DNA of 64,000 nucleotides from Brevipalpus yothersi (Eukaryota > Arthropoda > Arachnida > Trombidiformes > Tenuipalpidae): contig QZCP01000223.1 in assembly GCA_003956705.1 (NCBI GenBank), positions 208,364-272,363 of the forward strand, written 5' to 3'. Below the pieces are notes generated by a model. That model had not been told where the DNA came from. It did not search any database and worked only from the letters and a program-made list of their open reading frames with translations. Each line of letters begins with the position of its first letter. Within the stretch, counting starts at the first letter, position 1. Shown in pieces: positions 36,701-49,154 of this stretch. Position numbers and translations under genes: made by a program.

Positions 36701-38444
36701 CCACTCAATTCAGGTAGCCACTTTTTTTTGTCAATGAACACAATTGAGATGATGAGCCATTCGAATGATTTTCATGCACATTTTTCTTCTCCTCTTAATC
36801 TTTTACTACTCACCAAGCTTGACTGTGAGGAATTGAGTTCATTGTCGTGTGATTGACAACAATCACTCATGCCATCCGAGCCTACGCTAAACCATTCTTC
36901 CTCTTCGGGAACAGTTAAAGAAGAGGCAGAGGCATAAAGGCAACGTTCAGTAAGTTCACTACGACTAGTCATACAACATGAATACTCATTGGTAATGTCA
37001 ATCGTGGGTGGTGGTTGTGGAGATGCTGGTTGTGGTTGTGGTGATAGTGGTGGTGATAAGCAAATAGGTTGACCAGCACATGCATCGTTTTGGGTCTAAG
37101 TTTGGGGAAGAAGAAAATCAAAAACAAAGTAACAGAAAAAAGTGGTGAACAAAAAATGGAAGAAGGAGAGGAATAATTTTTTTCTCTTCACCCTGGATTG
37201 AAAAATAATTTGAGAGATAGTAAATATAGCATAAGCTTATCTTGGGGGTGGTGAGTTATGGGTTATAAAGTTTGCAAATGAGTGGGTAGATGTTGTTATT
37301 CCAAGATACATTCAGAAGTAACGAAAATAGTAGTAGGCGATCAAACAGACTAATAAGTGTAAAGTGGAAGAGAGAGAGAAAGAGAGAGAAAATATCATAA
37401 TAATTTTACCTGATATAGTGGTTCTATCACAGCTTTAATTTCCTCTAATGCGACTTGCGATGGCGGTGGTGGGTCAATGTCCCGTATGAGCCTAAAATCA
37501 GTTGAATTTCTTCTAAAATGTTCTGAAGTAGAATTATCATTGATTGCTTGATCATTTTGGACAATAGTATCGTGAAGTACAGCTCTATTTGGACAACGCG
37601 GGTGGTGTTCAGACTTTGATCTCGAATGAATATTGAGTTGAGGATGATTCACATGAGAGGAATCATGATGATCATTTGTTGGATAAGATGATCGTTGCTG
37701 GTCACGACTTAGGTGTGTATCATTGTTGTGTGAGGTTAACATGGTTGAAGAATTGCTACCAGTTTTACTTAATGGTTTAGGAAGAATATGGACATCTTTA
37801 CCATCTCGTGAATAGGAGAGTGAACTATGATGGAGGTTGGGGTGATGATGATGATCCGAGTAATCAGGAGGATAGTAATTTGGATTCTTATCAAAAGACC
37901 GATGAAGACTAGAGCTCTCGAAACGATTGACAGCATCCAGAACGTTGGTTGTTGATCTACTGATGATGTAATTATTATTTATATTACTTTGTTTGGATGA
38001 TGATGTGGATGATGATGTTGGAAATGAAGTCATTTTTCGTCTCTCGGGACCCAAAAAAGTTGACAAACGATTGGTCTGAAAGATGGTCCAATCATTAACA
38101 TCAATATTATTACTTGTCGAGCGTCCCAAGAAATCATCATTTGCCACCGATCCAGAGTCACTTAGATAATGGTCAAAGCTTGGAGCCTTACGAGTATATG
38201 AAAGAGTGTGATAATGAGGATGTAAAACTGATGAATTTTGTTGTTGAGAGGTAATTTCAGATGGTTTTCGATTTCTTGTCAAAGTGTAAGATTGCTGTTC
38301 GGACAAGCCACGAGCAAGTGATTTTCGAGGCGGCTTGACAGGAGGAGGAGGCTTTGGGCAAGATGAGTCAACTGAATGAAAATGTTTTGAGCCTCTTGGA
38401 TTCCATGTATTGCTGTTAATCTGATTAACTGCTTGTTTTTCCAT
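33770..38444 (-). CDS. ANKS1: ANKS1/AIDA-1-like adaptor: two SAM domains and a PTB domain
   Basis: Seven exons (37410-38444, 36814-37095, 35902-36103, 35336-35811, 34501-35280, 34307-34444, 33770-34228) join in phase to 1123 residues. The N-terminal 600 residues are disordered, with a proline-rich SH3-type site (PKPPPPVKPPRKS) and Ser/His/Asn-rich stretches. SAM1 (about 640-700) holds DWLKDISLEKYAELLTSNGF and GSNVMEDNDLIEIGI; SAM2 (about 710-775) holds LWLNSLRLGEYESNF and HKKRLLSAL. The PTB domain (about 845-1000) holds YLGSTL, VTLEISHTGVKFID, EHEIRNIHCACQD, FAYITK and EIILTLGQAFEIAY. All three match ANKS1A/B order, where they bind phosphotyrosine (NPxY) receptors. The ankyrin repeats of full-length family members are absent here, as in AIDA-1 isoforms. 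The ATG is the first of exon 1, and the same exon start is duplicated at 58417. Confidence 0.88.
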
Positions 38445-39422
38445 ACTTTACCCAAGTATGTATGTATTTATAAAGCAACTATGAGTGATATATAAGTGAT
38501 ATATACCAAAACACTAGTAGTGTAGTCAAGTGATTAGATTGCGGGATAAGTGAATTGGCTTCTGTGAAGAGGAAAAATGAAGATGAAGATGATGGAGAAG
38601 AATAAGATGATGATGATGATGTGAGATAAAGATGAGTGATTAGTGAGCGAACAAGATATTGGCGAAATGTTTAAATTTAAATAATATTTATAATATAATA
38701 TAATAATTCGATAACAGTGAGAACGCAATAAATAAATATGTACAAGGGCGGATCACTTATTGAAATTCAGATCAAATTCAATTGAGATCTTTTTGTTTTG
38801 CTCTTCTTCGGCTTAATTGCACCCGAAAAAAAGAAGAAGAAGGACAATTTTGCACTTTTGCGATGATGATGATTCTTTCAAATTATTGATCGATAATTAG
38901 CAATGATTTTCAAATGAGTTCAAAGTAAAACGGAAGTATCTCTGTTGGCTACTGTGTATATTGTGTGTGTATTGCAAGTTTCCATCGAGCATTGAGAAGA
39001 AGAGAGGAGAAAAAAAATACGATGATAATCAAGTTAATAATAATTATTTAGCACCGGATGATAATGATGATGTTGATGTTAATTTGGGAGGAAAAAATTT
39101 TTTTCTCCTCAAATTATGATAAGACCGCTCAACAGAATCATAATAATTGCACAGAGATTATCGATAATTTTAGAAATAGATAATCAATTGAGGTTGATTT
39201 GATCATCATCATCATCATCATTTGTCACTGATGATGAAACATATACACACACACAGCTTTCGGATGGGTGGTGGTAGTGGTGGTGGATGATGGACACACA
39301 TATACACTGTAAATTCATGTCACTGATCTGTGGATTCACTTGAGCAGGTTCTGAAGGATGGCAAAAAAAATACACACATCAAAACAACATCCTCATCTCG
39401 CATGTACTACATGGAAGCTCGA
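38391..39422 (-). repeat. left arm of the ANKS1 promoter/first-exon inverted duplication
   Basis: Read on the minus strand, this 1.03 kb matches 57438-58470 nearly base for base, from the sequence GAGCTTCCATG through the first 18 codons (MEKQAVNQINSNTWNPRG) of the ANKS1-like gene. Confidence 0.9.
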
Positions 39423-40331
39423 GGCCGTAAACTTGAGCGCAACTCATCTATCGGAGAGGGGAAACTAGGGAACATGAACTAGATATAAATATTCTGAATC
39501 AATCTGTGGAAATACATGTACATGTACCATGGAAGAGAGAAAGAGAGAAACTTTTCGCCGGAGGAATGTTGAAACTCGAAGGAAGAGAAGATGCGGAAGC
39601 TGCGACTGCACACAGATGAAGCAATAACATGTACACACACAGTATAAAGCATCAGAACATTATCGAGAATGTATCGAAATGTGTGTATATGAACATACAT
39701 TCATTCTTATCTGATCGTGGTCATCATTCAATAAGAACATACTAATTGTGTGCATTAGAAATGTTCACTTTTTGTCATCAATATCACTGTAACAATATCA
39801 ACCTGACATCAGCTGTTTGTTACGGTGTTAAGTAAATGTTTTAATAGAATTATGATGTACTGACTGGGGGACTGAAAGAGAGACTGTATACATCGAAATT
39901 GTTATGTACCGTTTAACTATGTTTTTAATGATGGTGAATATGATCTAATAATTTAGTCTTCATCTCTCTCTCTCTTTCTACCTTTCATGTGCCTATTCGA
40001 TTAACTCCACCTTTCAAGTGAGTTGTTGTTGGTGCTGTAAAAGATTGAGGATTGAAGAGAGAGAAGAGAAGAGAAGAGAGAGAAAAGCGGTTCCATTTAC
40101 CAACATCCAAAACAATCATTTTTTGTTGGCCAATCTTACTTTCAGCTTTATGTTGTTTAAGTTGGTTGATGAAACATTCTTTTAAATCTGTTCTCATGTC
40201 ACTTGGTTGAGTATACTTTTTTTTCTCATCTCTCTGTGTACATATTTGACCATTGATCTGGTCTAGTGTAACCGTGTGTTATTGTGTTTGTGTGTGTATA
40301 TGTGATTTATCGATTATAATTCATCGTCATA
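38445..40331. promoter_or_regulatory. divergent region between the ANKS1-like gene and ARHGAP1
   Basis: The left 980 bp is the ANKS1-like upstream region and is duplicated, inverted, at 57438-58416. It holds ATC/ATG triplet runs (for example 39200-39221), AC runs and GA runs. A minus-strand ORF of 70 codons at 39985-40197 begins with a protein-like stretch but leads nowhere. No further gene is seen. Confidence 0.5.
39985..40197 (-). other. orphan exon-like ORF, unassigned
   Basis: The ATG at 40197 opens a stretch that looks coding (MRTDLKECFINQLKQHKAES, then KIGQQKMIVLDVG) and meets a possible donor (GTAAAT). It would be head-to-head with ARHGAP1, 134 bp between ATGs. No following exon was found, so it is either the start of a gene relic or chance. 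Confidence 0.2.
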
Positions 40332-42884
40332 ATGGCAGAAAGTGATAATGGGCCAACTTCATTGGATGGTATCACTGATTGTGAAGAAGACGATGGTGTA
40401 CAAAATTGTGATCATGAGCCTAGATTAGAGTTTGATGATTCAGAATTGGAACAAAATAAGCCTGAAGGTAAATATATATCATTGATATTTCGAAATCCAC
40501 TTCCAGTTCTAAATGGTATCAGTCTGATTACATGTGTGATTGAGTATAGAGAAACGAATCAAAGTTAGGCTTTTTGATTTGTAAACATTTGAACCTATGT
40601 GTGTTTAAATCTGGGACTGATTTTCTTTTGTTATCAGAAAAACTGTGCTTTTCATCATCAGTCAAACTAACATACATGTATTTGAACCAAAGAGTAGTGA
40701 CTACTCTTTGATTTGAACATGATTCAGAATTTTATCAATTACAACTCCTCCAATTAATTTATTGCTATTTGGAACCCTTATTAGCCATTCTATTCTTTTA
40801 TATTTATATCAATGATTTTTGACGATGCTTTTTCTTTCACTTTCAGATATGGACGAAATAATTCATTCGATTTCCAATCTATCAAGAGATAGCAGTTTCA
40901 TCAGGCTCAATGGTGGAACCATTTCATATCTGGAATCACCAGATGAACTTTTAGAAGAAAATTTTGAAGAAGCATTCCGTGATGCAATGATGAATAGTGA
41001 TGATATTGGTGAGATATCCAGAGAAGTTCGACCAGAGGAAGATTTCAGTGATATCGCCAAGTACGGGGTTGTGGAAGTTGCCGGAGATGATTATTATGGA
41101 TGCAAAATAGTTACAATCTACGCAATAAAATTACCAGCGAAGAAAACTTTAGACTTCAATCGACTGCTCAAGTAAGAACAACTTCTGAATTCAAATCTCA
41201 TTGCTTCTATGAGGTCCAGGCAATAATTCATGTTGTTGAATGGTTTTCCAATTAAACTCAATCCACTCTATATTTTCAGATATCTCATGTTCACTCTTGA
41301 TAAATATGTGGAGAACGACTACACTCTTATATATTTTCATTGTGGATTGAATAGCTCAAATAAGCCTCCTTTGTCTTGGCTCTGGCAAGCATACAAAGCT
41401 TTGGATCGAAAATACAAGAAAAATTTAAAAAGCTTGAATCTTGTTCATCCGACCAATTTCATAAGAATTGTTTGGAAAATTTTCAAACCAGCGATCAGGT
41501 TTGTTGGCAATAAATTTTGAGCCCATATATCCATTCGTACAATACCGTAGCAGCATATTTCCTCTTCATTATTAACGACCTTAAAGTGTTACACAGTGAA
41601 ACAGTCTACGTATATATATTTGAGTGATGGAATTTGTTGATTTTGGAAATAGCTGTTTCAGTTTTCTGCGAAAGATTCATGAGCAAAGCCTTTTTTAGTT
41701 AGTTTTGCTAACTATTGCATCATTCCATGGAACAAATATTGATCACAATGCCTCCATTTATTTTTCAAACTAACACAAATTTTTCTTTGCAACTGCTTTA
41801 AACTCAAAAAATATATCCACTCATACAATTACCTAACATTTATTTGCCATTCTTTTCTCCAACAGCGTCAAATTTGGTCAAAAAGTTCGATATGTGAATT
41901 TCTTGGAAGAACTCAAACCACATCTTGATTTGGATCAATTAGTTATTCCAAAAGAAGTCATAGAGTAACTATTTTACCTTTCCTGCTCACACTAGGTTAT
42001 TAACTTTTTATTTCCCATGTTTTGTAGACACGACAAGAAGCTAGTTCAGGCTGCTAAGGTATCCTGGTTTCCCGGATCCTCTCGCTTACGTCAACCTATT
42101 TCCTCTGTTCCAAGTCAACTACCAACCCAACAATTCAATGTTTCCTTACGATTGTAAGTTAATCAAGTAGTTATATTCTTATCCAAAATCAATTGAATCT
42201 ATTCTTTATTTTCATAGACTAAAAGAGCATAACAGTGGTCAAGTTATTCCCCGAGTAGTGAGCTGTTGTATATCTTACATGAATAATGAAAATGCTCTGA
42301 TGACTGAGGGCATTTTTCGACGTTCACCTAGCATAAAAGTTGTTACTGATGTTCAGCAGCTTTTTAATCAAGGAAAAGAAATTGACTTCGACAGTTATGG
42401 TGCTCAAGGTGTTCATGTGGCTGCTGTTATTCTCAAATCATTCTTTCGTGAATTACCAGAGCCTCTGCTCACATTTGATCTTTATGAAGATGTAATAGAC
42501 TTCCAACAAATCTCATCGAATGGTGGAACACCGAATGATCATCAAATCAAAAAGCTGGCAGTTGCCAAATCTTTGATTCTTCAACGACTTCCAGAGGACA
42601 ACTACAAGGTAAAAACTTTTCTCTGTCAAATTTACATCCAGATGATTGATTTTGACTTTCAATCCAATTCTATCTATTAGGTTTTGAAATTCCTCATCGA
42701 ATTTCTTGTCAAAGTTATGGACCGGAGTAATATGAACAAAATGACTGCATCCAATCTTGCTATCGTTTATGGCCCTAATCTACTTTGGTCACGGAATAAA
42801 CAAGCATCTTTGACCTCTATTACTAACATAAATCATTTCACAGAATTTTTACTCAAAAATCATGATGTTGTATTTGTTAGATAG
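40332..42884 (+). CDS. ARHGAP1: ARHGAP1-like Rho GTPase-activating protein (Sec14/BCH + RhoGAP)
   Basis: Seven exons (40332-40467, 40847-41171, 41280-41498, 41866-41964, about 42029-42153, 42218-42608, 42681-42884) encode about 499 residues; human ARHGAP1 is 439. An acidic N-terminus precedes the Sec14-like lipid-binding domain (YGVVEVAGDDYYGCKIV, YTLIYFHCGLNSSNKPPLSWL, KALDRKYKKNLKSLNLVHP, FKFGQ-like VKFGQKVRYVNFL). A short proline-containing linker (LPTQQFNVSL) leads to the RhoGAP domain with the arginine finger in TEGIFRRS, AVILKSFFRELPEPLLTFDLY, and NKMTASNLAIVYGPNLLW. The family inactivates Cdc42/Rho at endosomes and the cell edge. Introns of 379 and 367 bp hold nothing notable. One boundary of exon 5 may be off by a base. 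AATAAA at 43063-43068. Confidence 0.93.
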
Positions 42885-43394
42885 GAGGATATCTGGAATA
42901 CCTCCAATAGAGAAATGAATCGTTTTTTTACTGTTATTGAATCATTTCAATGTTTACTGCTATTAAAAATCTAATTCCGTTGTCACTGGATCCAAAGAAA
43001 TTTTGTGATTGCCGCAGTCTCACTCGTTGTGTGAAATGATTCATTCGACTCACCTCAGAACTAATAAAGATAACAGAAAACACTGCTCAAGGTTCGAAAG
43101 AATATCTTAATAGAGAGAGAAAATGTTGGATCCTTGCAACTTGAGAGATGATAACGATTTATATTAGTTCCGTTCATGAGAATATTCACAAACCGCCTGA
43201 CGTATATCGCATCGTCAATTGCTCACCACTTTTCTCAAAAAATTCTCGACCATTCTTGATCAAACAAAACTTAACATCATTTTCATTATCTCACATGACT
43301 TCCTCATTTAAATAATTGATCGAAGTCTTTTGAGGATCAAGTATCAATTCTAATTCAAAAAAAATCGCCATTGCAACAGCAATTCAGCATTATT
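42885..43394. other. convergent 3' flanks of ARHGAP1 and the chloride channel
   Basis: 510 bp of AT-rich sequence containing the ARHGAP1 polyadenylation signal. No gene is seen. Confidence 0.55.
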
Positions 43395-46154
43395 TTACAG
43401 CAAATATTTGGATCCCAGCCATGGGAAAACAAAAATACATGAATAAACGATTACAAATAATATGTAGAACAATGGAAAAACAATACGTGCACAGTAGTCA
43501 ACCTTGTTACGGTCTAATGGATTTCTGGTCCAATCTATATCACCATAAACTTTTCGAAGAATAACTTTGATGGAATGGGTAACATAATTGGTTCTAGATG
43601 AATATACGAGTCCATAAGATGGATGCCTAGCAGTCATCTGAGAGATTGAAAAACGAAAAAAATTAGTATTCTCTCCTTAAAATTTGAAAGTTATCGGAAT
43701 TCACCTCCTTCTTGTCCTCCAAAGTGTGAACATATATTATTGCTCCAATATATTCCACAAGAGCCATAAAAACGAAAAATATACATGACATCATCCATAT
43801 GTGGAGTGCAACAACGTAAGAAACGTTAATTTCACTGTTGATCTGAGCTGATTGCGTCACTAACGTAAGCAATGGTGTCACAATTATCAGTATCTATGAA
43901 ACCAAAAGGGTGATAGAAAAAGAATAAAATGAAATTTGAAAATTTTTCATGATAGTTCCAATTCAATTTTCTCACCCTTGCTGGATAACCCATAGCAGGA
44001 ACCCAAAAGCCAACAAATGCTGTTAACACCAAAAGAACGCTCGGACCATAAATTCTGATTAGATAATAACTGAATCGTCGGAATAATCTAAGACGAACAC
44101 TTAAGCATGGATAATCGGGACCGCGAATCGAAACACAATTTTCCAATCGATAGTCAGTGATCTCATATTTAGGAAAATCATCTCTTTCATTAATTTCAAA
44201 CTTATGCCATACAAAATGGACGCTTGCATTGTTCCAGTCAACTATATCAATGTTAATTAAATTATGACCATTGTTTCAGGTAAGTTTTATGGATCTACAT
44301 ACCACAGGCCAAATCAATGGTGCAAATTTGAGTATCTTGTGGAAAGCGAAATAGATTCATGTGGCAGCCAAGTTTGACGATCAGCCGAGTGGATAGAATA
44401 AATTGACTTCGTTCCGAAACTTCTAGAAATAAAGATTGAGATTTGATATCGATCGGTGTAGAATGAAGAGAATTGATGAAATAAAGATTTGGAACCCAAA
44501 GTCGACTTTTCCACGATGAATCCAATGTGATCGCTTCAAAACCTTTCGGAATTTCGATTCTCGGATCGAGCCAGCTTTGTTCATACAGTAGATCGAATGT
44601 CAAAGACTTTCGAAAGTTGAGAGAAAAAAGCAAATCATTACGATTATCAAACCACAAATCAATTAAGTTCAAGGTTGTCTGAGGCTGCAATTGAGTTCAA
44701 TATCTATTCAATTTCAATGAGATTTTGCCAAATAAAAATCATTGGATTAAGTCCAGAAAAGAATGGATACATTGTCATCTCAAAAAATTCGAATATTCTC
44801 AATGATCTGAACTCATTAATAAGGTGATGATTCGGATCATCATAATCTAGGCAAGCAAGGTGGATAAAATTCATACAATAAGAAATAGGACTGAAATAAT
44901 GTTGTGTGCGAAAATATCTAGCCCGGTAACATTCCTCGAACATGCATATGTATTAGCATGTTACCATTCTGTTTGAGAATCTCTTTCAGTGAAATTGTGT
45001 GTGCTCGAGTCCCAAGATCTATAATGCTGAAATCGAAATGAGAACATCAATGGGAATCTTATTGAGTCCCACCTATTATCTAACGGAAAAAGGCTGAGGC
45101 AAACATAATACGAATATCGTTCTCATTTGATTCTGAAACTTCCCTTTAGCATGATGGCCACCATAATTGATGATGATCGCAAGCTCGCACTAACAAGCTC
45201 GTTGCTTCAATTAGATATCCATGATTCATTGTTTTAAGCAAATTTTCTCGCGCTCACAGATCGTATGATGGAATATTTATGCAATCAATTGGCCCTGCTA
45301 AAGTGATACTCAATGTTAACTTTGGATTCATAATGATGATAGCAGTTTCTGATCAATTTGCATGCTAACAGAATCGCTTCGAATATTCAAGTCTTCAAGG
45401 CATTAGAGCTAAATAGGCAATCGAAAAGGCTATTCAAATTGATTTTAAGTTCGATTTTTCATGTTGTTTCAGAGAATTCCAAATTGAAAACAAATTCTGA
45501 CGAAAAATTCTAATAAAAAGAATTTGAGGGCTTAGAAAGCTGTGGATGTTTCTCGAATTATGTCTCAATGTTCAACAGCAAACTTTTATGAGGAAACTTA
45601 CCTGCTCAGCTTCGTTTGCAGAGATGAGCTGATTTATGAAAAGGGTTATGTTGATTTTTGTTGGACGTCCTGTTGAATTAGGGTTTCCACGGAGAATGAA
45701 GATGAGAAAAATGTCTTGATCAATTTTTGGTATTTGTAATCCAATCACTTAGTGAGGATGGAGACATCGTTCTTATTATGAGCAATCAGAATACTCTAAA
45801 TACTTTTAGGATTTTCAAGAAACGATTTCAACTTGAACAACTATGGCTCAACTGTTTCATCAAAAAATTCTAGAATTTTGAAATAAACTTAGAAAAGTGA
45901 CCCTCAAATAGTTTTATACGCTTCCTCCACAAAATTTCAGCTTATCACCGGGAACTCTAACGATTACCACTACACTTACCATTGATTCGAGGAGGGACAA
46001 GCTTCCTATAATTTGAAGGTATCAGTTGATCTAAGGACCATTCATTTTCCGGATCAGGGATAGGATTTTGACAACCGACTGGTGTCCACACACTACATAC
46101 CAGAACGTAATATGAGATTACAACTTTAACAAAATGCAAACTATGAAGATCCAT
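43395..46154 (-). CDS. Cys-loop ligand-gated chloride channel subunit, Hodor/pHCl-like
   Basis: Six exons (45980-46154, 45602-45669, 44303-44684, 43976-44241, 43705-43893, 43395-43637) join in phase to 440 residues. A signal peptide (VVISYYVLVCSVWTPVGC) starts the extracellular ligand-binding domain: GRPTKINITLFINQLIS, WLDPRIEIP, RLWVPNLYFIN, and the Cys-loop with exactly 13 residues between cysteines (CHMNLFRFPQDTQIC). Four membrane helices follow: M1 (YGPSVLLVLTAFVGFWV), M2 (ILIIVTPLLTLVTQSAQI), M3 (IWMMSCIFFVFMALVEYI) and M4 (IVFPLFYILFVIVYSCIF). The PAR motif before M2 marks an anion channel. QSAQINSEINVSYVVALHIWM resembles the arthropod CG11340/Hodor-pHCl group, which includes zinc- and pH-gated channels; the ligand here is not predictable. 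Introns of 917 and 310 bp are empty. Confidence 0.88.
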
Positions 46155-47158
46155 CTCAAATCACCGACCACCAACTGTATAATTGATGTCTTAATAAAAT
46201 TTTTTTCTTTTCTTTTCTTGATTGATGAACTATTAATATTATTATTATAATTACTGAACAGAGGGAATCTTTTCCCTCTCACACTCTCTCTTATTGAAAA
46301 TCACATCAAAAGAGTATGAGCCATTTGAACTAGTTTCTTCAATTCTGTGTATGTACTATCGGGTATTGGAAAGAGCCAGACTAGAGATGATAATGAGCTC
46401 TCCCAATGCAGCCCCCTAAACTTGACTACGATATTATGATATTATGATAGTTGGAAAATCAAATTAGTTCGTTGGGGGAGGAGGTGAGAGGGAGGAGAGA
46501 ACAATCAAATGTATGGGGGCAAAAGGATTGGTTTTTTCTATCAATTTTGGATGTAAATCTTCTCTCATCTCTTGCCAAAAAAAATGTGCACAAATTCGCC
46601 ATCATCATAACTCGACTGGAATGATAGAATGGATCTGGTGGACATGATGATGTCCATAAACAGATCAGTATGATTGCATTGGAATTGGCCTAGGCGCGCG
46701 CACACACACACACTCACATGTAAGCCTCGGAAACAAAAAAGATGCTAATTATAATAATATTATCTAATTGTATATGTGCACTCATCAACACAAGGTTGAT
46801 GCATACATTTTGGTGAACGTGCTCTCTCAAATGTGCTGATCAGTTGCACATATTGTGTCTACCGAACACATTTATCATTATCATCATTATCATCGATAAA
46901 CATTAATTACATAAAATTGCTTGAAAATTTATTCGAAAATTAAAGGATTTTAAAGTGATTAAAGGGTTTCAATTGGATGTGGCGAGGATTCGACTTACAA
47001 CAAGCATGTTGTGTCCGGCTATTATTGAAGAGGGAAGAATGTATACTAATAATCATCATGGAAGGGAAAAAAATAATTAAATCAAAAATTAATAATTAAA
47101 TAATTAATTGAAATAATAATTTTTTGAATAAGAGGATTCGAAGATTGAGAGAGAGAAA
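46155..47158. other. intergenic, channel upstream region
   Basis: About 1 kb, AT-rich, with an alternating CG/CA tract near 46696-46713. No gene is seen. The chloride channel promoter should lie near the left end. Confidence 0.5.
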
Positions 47159-48049
47159 TTAATGCTCATGAATATGGAAATGATATTCACGCATAGCTTC
47201 CGGTTTCTTGTAAGTTTGACCATATTTGAGAGATGATTGTCGTCCATCACGAGAAAGTCTCTGGTCAAGCTTAAGGCCAGCATCACCGAACATATCGAAT
47301 TGTCGAGGTGGAAGTGAAGCAACTCGATGAGGTCGAACATGAATGTGTGAAGAGGCTTCCGATTTACTTTCATTTGCATACTTGAGGCCAGTTTTTGATG
47401 GTCGATAATTTTCCAAACTTTGTAATTTTTCACGTTTTCGTTGGACATTCTTTTTTCGTCGATAGATTTCATCTGCCACTTTATCCTCTTCTTCATCTTC
47501 CTCTTCTTCTTCTTCCTCTTCGTCCTCCTCATCTTCTTCCTCTTCTTCTTCATCCTCTCCATACAGTCCATCAGCTTCTTCGACATCATCCTCAATTTCT
47601 TCCGTATAATCTTCGTCCTCTTCTTCATCTTTTTCATATGATTTACTTGGCTCATTATATCCGGTTCCGGTGTCTTGTTCTGCTTCATGTTTCGCATCAT
47701 GAGCATAGTTTTCCAATGATTTGACATGATCTCGCAATACACGCAAAAAGATGTTCTCAATTTGAGTAGTTAACTTGTCGCTCATATCGGTGATCGTGTC
47801 TTTCATGAATTGGCGAGTGTTGAAAACGGATAGCTTCAGATTATCTAGATCATTCATGATTGATGATATCATCTTGGAAAGTTCAACTCTTGGATTAACC
47901 GGTGGCATTGACCAGCCATCTCCATAGCTTTCTTCCGAATCATGATGAGATGATGAACTAGCCTCGGAACTTTCTGAGCTACCTCCACTATCTTGATTGC
48001 TGGATCCTTGATCTTGATCATACGATTCGGTCAACGATTGATCATCCAT
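47159..48049 (-). CDS. acidic coiled-coil-like protein, family not recognised
   Basis: A single-exon frame of 296 residues. A Ser/Gln/Asp-rich N-terminus leads to a probable helical region (LSKMISSIMNDLDNLKLSVF ... LTTQIENIFLRVLRDHV), then a long acidic block (about 140-205, mainly Glu/Asp) directly followed by a basic segment (YRRKKNVQRKREKLQSLENY). The C-terminal part (FDMFGDAGLKLDQRLSRDGRQ) looks like a conserved peptide and ends in a His-rich tail. No membrane segment or signal peptide. The acid-then-basic architecture is seen in nuclear and chromatin-binding proteins, but no function can be assigned. It is head-to-head with ANAPC7. Confidence 0.65.
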   Translation of the reverse strand: MDDQSLTESYDQDQGSSNQDSGGSSESSEASSSSHHDSEESYGDGWSMPPVNPRVELSKMISSIMNDLDNLKLSVFNTRQFMKDTITDMSDKLTTQIENIFLRVLRDHVKSLENYAHDAKHEAEQDTGTGYNEPSKSYEKDEEEDEDYTEEIEDDVEEADGLYGEDEEEEEEDEEDEEEEEEEEDEEEDKVADEIYRRKKNVQRKREKLQSLENYRPSKTGLKYANESKSEASSHIHVRPHRVASLPPRQFDMFGDAGLKLDQRLSRDGRQSSLKYGQTYKKPEAMREYHFHIHEH

Positions 48050-49154
48050 TGTGAATCAATATATATAAATTTTTTTTATTACTCTCGAATAAATTAAATT
48101 TGGATAACTTTCAACAAATTGTTCAATGACGTTGATGATGGGGTTCAAAATTTGATTGATTTAACGTCAGCAAAATTGAGCAAAGAATGGAATACTTCAA
48201 CAATTTTTTGACAATTAAGAATCAAAACCAATAATGCCGGATACCGAGGAGAGAGTAAATTTGCCAATTTTTTCCAACAATCTACTGCATTGGCATAATC
48301 CTTAATAATGAGATCTTTCTAGCTCCTCCCTTGACAACTGCATCCAAAAAAATTAGACAAAATTATTCATGGCAACATCATGAGCACATCAATCCAGCTA
48401 GCGATTGACTGAAGAACTGGCATTCTAACGATGCAAATTCGAAAATCTGCAGAAAAATCGATCTAGGCCTCCTCATTATAAAGCCACAATTGCACGATAA
48501 TCTGATTGCTCAATAATCCATCGTCCATCTCGTTCATCTTCGCGATGGATATTTGAATGAGAGAAAGGGTGAAAAATGAGCATCTATCAGATGAGGATCT
48601 AGCGTCGAATGAAAAATTTTGTTCTGCAACTTTTTGCATTCAGAATTCTGTTATCAATCACTATCAGCTCACCTTACTTACAAATCTAGCTCATTTGCGA
48701 AAGAATGACCTTTTGTCATTCAGTCAGCCTAAATGAAAGTCACTCGAAACGAAGAGAAATCCAATTAATCACTTTCAATTCAATCAATTAATCCTTTTCT
48801 GAACACAAGAGTTCCCGCGAGTTGAAATATTTCGGGCTAAGTTTTTGGAATGAAAAATAGTTTTCAGTCACATGGTAAACACGTGACTTTTGTTGTTTAT
48901 TTTCAAACGCTGTTGCTGATTTGAAAGTTGATCTCACTTTTTGTGGTGTCTTCTTGTCTTGAGAGTGGAACTTTTTTCCCAGATTGTTTTAATAGTTGTG
49001 ACAGTAATCAGAGGTTATAACCTCTCTAATTTCGTGATTAACATCACTAATACCAATTCTGTCTTGAGAGAAAAAGGAGAAAGAAAAATTCACCGAACAG
49101 TGTTTGGTGAGATAATCTTTTTTTCGGTTCCCTGATTCTGTGAGGTGTTTCAGT
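48050..49154. promoter_or_regulatory. divergent promoter region of the acidic-protein gene and ANAPC7
   Basis: 1.1 kb between outward-facing starts, no coding frame. A CACATGGTAAACACGTGAC stretch near 48869-48887 carries an E-box (CACGTG) with a second CACATG next to it, a possible bHLH site close to the ANAPC7 5' end. Confidence 0.4.

Noticed and set aside
39184..39375. A minus-strand frame (63 codons) that also occurs at 57455-57676
   Set aside because: It is preserved only because the promoter region is duplicated; it is made of AC/ATC repeats and has no protein features.
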